Below the pieces are notes generated by a model that did not search any database, had not been told where the DNA came from, and was given only the letters and a program-made list of their open reading frames with translations. A stretch of 64,000 nt of DNA, from NCBI GenBank assembly GCA_030538115.1, contig JAUNUP010000007.1:37782-101781 (forward strand), written 5' to 3'. The stretch comes from Dermatophilus congolensis (GTDB lineage: Bacteria > Actinomycetota > Actinomycetes > Actinomycetales > Dermatophilaceae). Positions 61,996 to 64,000 of this stretch are shown here, in pieces. Position numbers and translations under genes: made by a program. Each line of letters opens with the position of its first letter. The first letter of the stretch is position 1.

Positions 61996-62009
61996 TGCGG
62001 TTGGGGGTG

Positions 62010-62750
62010 TCAGCGGAGGGGGATCTTCGCTCCGCCCTTGCCGAATTGGGCGTCGTGCAGTTCTAGGTGGCTGAACTGGGTACCTTGCGGCACGTCGAAC
62101 GCGATCGGTGCGGCGACCGTCTCGCCGGCTTTGATGCCGGTGATGTATGCCTGGTCCCAGCCGTCGAGCGACGGCACGACGGAGGCGGTGTACTTGTTGC
62201 CGGCCGTGTCGACGATGTACTGACGCTGCACGTCGAGCGGCCCTGCGACCTTGGCGACGTTCTTCACGTCGACGTGCGCGACCACCCAGGTGCCATGGGC
62301 TCTCTCGGCGCCGACGGTCTCGCCGATGAGCTCGCCGTCGAGGGAGACAGAGTGCAGGGTGAACGCCCAGCGGCCGTCAGTGACGGTCTGGCCGATGCTC
62401 GGCGCGGCGACCGTGGGCGCCACGTACGGCACGACGGGCGGAGGCGGCTCGGGCTTGGTCATCACAAGCGTGCCGCCCGCCACGGCCAGCAGCACGGCCG
62501 CGAACAGGGGCACACCGTAGCGCTTGCGCTGGTACCACGGCGGCAGGGCTGCCTTGCGGGCGGCCTCTTCGCGGGCTTTGGTCTGGATCTCGTCGGCGGA
62601 GATGACCGCAGCAGCCTTGCGCTGGTGCTTCGCGGCCTTCGCAGCGGCCTCGCGCGCGGCCTTCAGCGAGGCACGGGTCTCGCCGGCGTAGGAGAGTTCG
62701 TCGGCCGAGACGCCGGGAGAATTCGGCCGCTGCCGGGTGGGTGCAGACAT
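62010..62750 (-). CDS. DUF4352-like membrane-anchored protein
   Basis: A 246-residue protein with a cytosolic, Ala/Lys-rich helical N-tail (residues about 20-80), one membrane helix (VPLFAAVLLAVAGGTLVM) and a Pro linker. An extracytoplasmic Ig-like domain follows (TDGRWAFTLHSVSLDGE, VVAHVDVKNVA, YIVDTAGNKYTA) of the telokin/MPT63-like DUF4352 type. Function unknown. It is convergent with ino1. Confidence 0.78.
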   Translation of the reverse strand: MSAPTRQRPNSPGVSADELSYAGETRASLKAAREAAAKAAKHQRKAAAVISADEIQTKAREEAARKAALPPWYQRKRYGVPLFAAVLLAVAGGTLVMTKPEPPPPVVPYVAPTVAAPSIGQTVTDGRWAFTLHSVSLDGELIGETVGAERAHGTWVVAHVDVKNVAKVAGPLDVQRQYIVDTAGNKYTASVVPSLDGWDQAYITGIKAGETVAAPIAFDVPQGTQFSHLELHDAQFGKGGAKIPLR

Positions 62751-62958
62751 GGTCGCGGCCTTTCTTCGTGGCGTGGGAGGCGGGACTGCTCGACCTCCTC
62801 ATCGTTCGGAATGCCGTTGACCTGAGCCGGAATTACCGAACAACGACGATCTCGTTACCGCTTCGTCATGCGCGAGCGGGCGCGTGCTCCCGGGACGTTC
62901 GCGGCGCGCGGATCGGGTCTCGGGCGGATAGCGTTGCGGCCAGACGAAAGGGCGTTGC

Positions 62959-63939
62959 ATGTTCGATGGTTTCGCGCGTCAGTGGACGCCGCTGCTCCCC
63001 TCCTCCGACATCACGCGGACGCCCCGGCAGGTGCGCGTCGCGGGCGAGAACCTCGTCGCCTGGCGCGACAACGCGGGCCGCGCGGGGGTGTTGCTCGACC
63101 GGTGCCCGCACCGCAGCGTCGCCCTCTCGGAGGGGAAACGCACCGACGACGGAAACCTCGCCTGCGCCTTTCACGGCTGGGAGTTCGCCACCGACGGGGC
63201 GTGCGCCTACATCCCGTTCAACCCCAAGGGCGAGCAGCGGCGCGGCGCAACGGCATTGCCCGTGGTCGAGGAGAAGGGGTACGTCTGGGTGTTCACAGGC
63301 TTCGACGTCGGCCCCGACGACCCTCGGCCCAACGCTGCCGAAACTCTGGCCCCGGCGGGCGTCTCCGGCCAGCGCGTGACCCGCTGGGACTATTGGGAAG
63401 AGTGGAACTGCCACTGGACCCGAGCCATGGAGAACATGCTCGACTTTCCCCACCTGCCGTTCTTGCACCGCACCACCATCGGCCGGTTCGTTCGCGCCAA
63501 GATGACCCGCGACTCCGTGCTGAACATGGCCGTCGAGAAGACCGACTACGGGTTCGAGTCACTCACCGGAGTGGACGAGCACCCTCCCGCCGCGACTCTG
63601 CGCTGGTACAGCCCCAACGGGATGACGCTCGACGCGATCCCGGCTCCGCGGCAGTTGACGCTGCACATCTTCTGCGTGCCGATCGACGACACGCACACAC
63701 GGATGATCCTCACGACCGTGCGGAATTTCGCCCACGACCCGGCCACGTCGTTGGCGTTCAACGCCTTCAACACGAAGGTGCTGCACCAGGACAGGCCAGT
63801 GGTCGAGTCGAGCGACCCCGTCGAGGTACCGGAGCGGGGAGTCGAGGCGTCGGTACCGACCGACAAGGCGACCCTGACCTTCCGAACCTGGTACCACCGC
63901 AACCTCCCGGGAACGACGGAACCAGACCCGCGGGGGTAA
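62959..63939 (+). CDS. Rieske [2Fe-2S] oxygenase, alpha-subunit-like
   Basis: A 326-residue Rieske non-heme iron oxygenase. Cluster ligands are CPH (Cys49, His51) and CAFH (Cys69, His72). Mononuclear iron ligands are in LDFPHLPFLH (Asp162 bridge, His165, His170). This is the single-component type seen in VanA, choline-monooxygenase-like and pheophorbide-oxygenase-like enzymes. No ferredoxin reductase gene is in the window. It is the last gene here. Substrate unknown. Confidence 0.9.
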   Translation: MFDGFARQWTPLLPSSDITRTPRQVRVAGENLVAWRDNAGRAGVLLDRCPHRSVALSEGKRTDDGNLACAFHGWEFATDGACAYIPFNPKGEQRRGATALPVVEEKGYVWVFTGFDVGPDDPRPNAAETLAPAGVSGQRVTRWDYWEEWNCHWTRAMENMLDFPHLPFLHRTTIGRFVRAKMTRDSVLNMAVEKTDYGFESLTGVDEHPPAATLRWYSPNGMTLDAIPAPRQLTLHIFCVPIDDTHTRMILTTVRNFAHDPATSLAFNAFNTKVLHQDRPVVESSDPVEVPERGVEASVPTDKATLTFRTWYHRNLPGTTEPDPRG

Positions 63940-64000
63940 GACCGCCGGGGGTCTTTCCGACGCCACGGCGCCACCCCGATCGGGTCCCGTGGCACATGTC

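Noticed and set aside
1..64000. CRISPR arrays, rRNA operons or complete insertion sequences.
   Set aside because: No regularly spaced repeats, rRNA-like sequence, or transposase with terminal repeats was seen.

Overview
The window is high-GC DNA packed with genes on both strands. GTG and TTG starts are frequent, and several operons have 1-16 nt overlaps. The gene set points to an actinobacterium: an actinobacterial inositol-1-phosphate synthase, a WS/DGAT acyltransferase, a secreted tripeptidyl-peptidase-type hydrolase, many LAAC-type lipoproteins and a Pls/PosA-type nonribosomal peptide synthetase. Micrococcales (Dermacoccaceae or Intrasporangiaceae) would fit, but the genus is a guess. I found no rRNA, no convincing tRNA, no CRISPR array and no recognisable transposase.

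Layout. 1-5.0 kb: start of a GlgX-type debranching enzyme, a patatin-like phospholipase, a YqeY protein, an SRPBCC protein coupled to a lipase-like hydrolase, and a membrane-anchored endo/exonuclease-phosphatase. 5.2-12.4 kb: a secreted TAP-type hydrolase, a multispan membrane protein, a TetR regulator with a one-chain ABC exporter, and a lipoprotein. 12.4-20.2 kb: a Pls/PosA-type amino-acid polymer synthetase, a membrane acyltransferase and a glutamine-amidotransferase-like protein overlap in one operon, followed by an M1 metallopeptidase. A perfect TetR-style operator lies upstream. This is the best candidate for an uncharacterised biosynthetic system, probably making a cationic homopoly(amino acid).

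20.4-34.7 kb: a secreted esterase-like protein, a one-chain dihydroxyacetone kinase, L-serine dehydratase, a VapBC-type toxin-antitoxin pair, a Fic protein preceded by a 28-bp perfect inverted repeat and a short leader ORF, a TctCBA tricarboxylate transporter with a divergent universal stress protein, a thioesterase and a wax-ester synthase-type acyltransferase. 34.7-48.3 kb: a dicluster ferredoxin, then a homoprotocatechuate (3,4-dihydroxyphenylacetate) meta-cleavage cluster. It holds semialdehyde dehydrogenases, an unusual FAH-RraA fusion, HpaE, HpaD, an MHS transporter, a GntR regulator, a flavin aromatic hydroxylase, HpaH and HpaI. Together they would turn an aromatic acid into pyruvate and succinate. 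A shared ATCGTATATTC motif sits in both divergent promoter regions of the cluster.

48.3-64.0 kb: an acyl-CoA dehydrogenase, a polar amino acid ABC transporter operon, a PPK2 kinase, and a small wHTH/membrane-protein operon with AAGTACTT operators. Then comes a visibly less GC-rich island with a C5-cytosine methyltransferase and a probable partner restriction enzyme. The island is bracketed by 219-bp direct repeats of the 3' end of an MFS transporter gene. The window closes with a GT32-like glycosyltransferase, inositol-1-phosphate synthase with a palindromic operator, a DUF4352-like membrane protein and a Rieske oxygenase.
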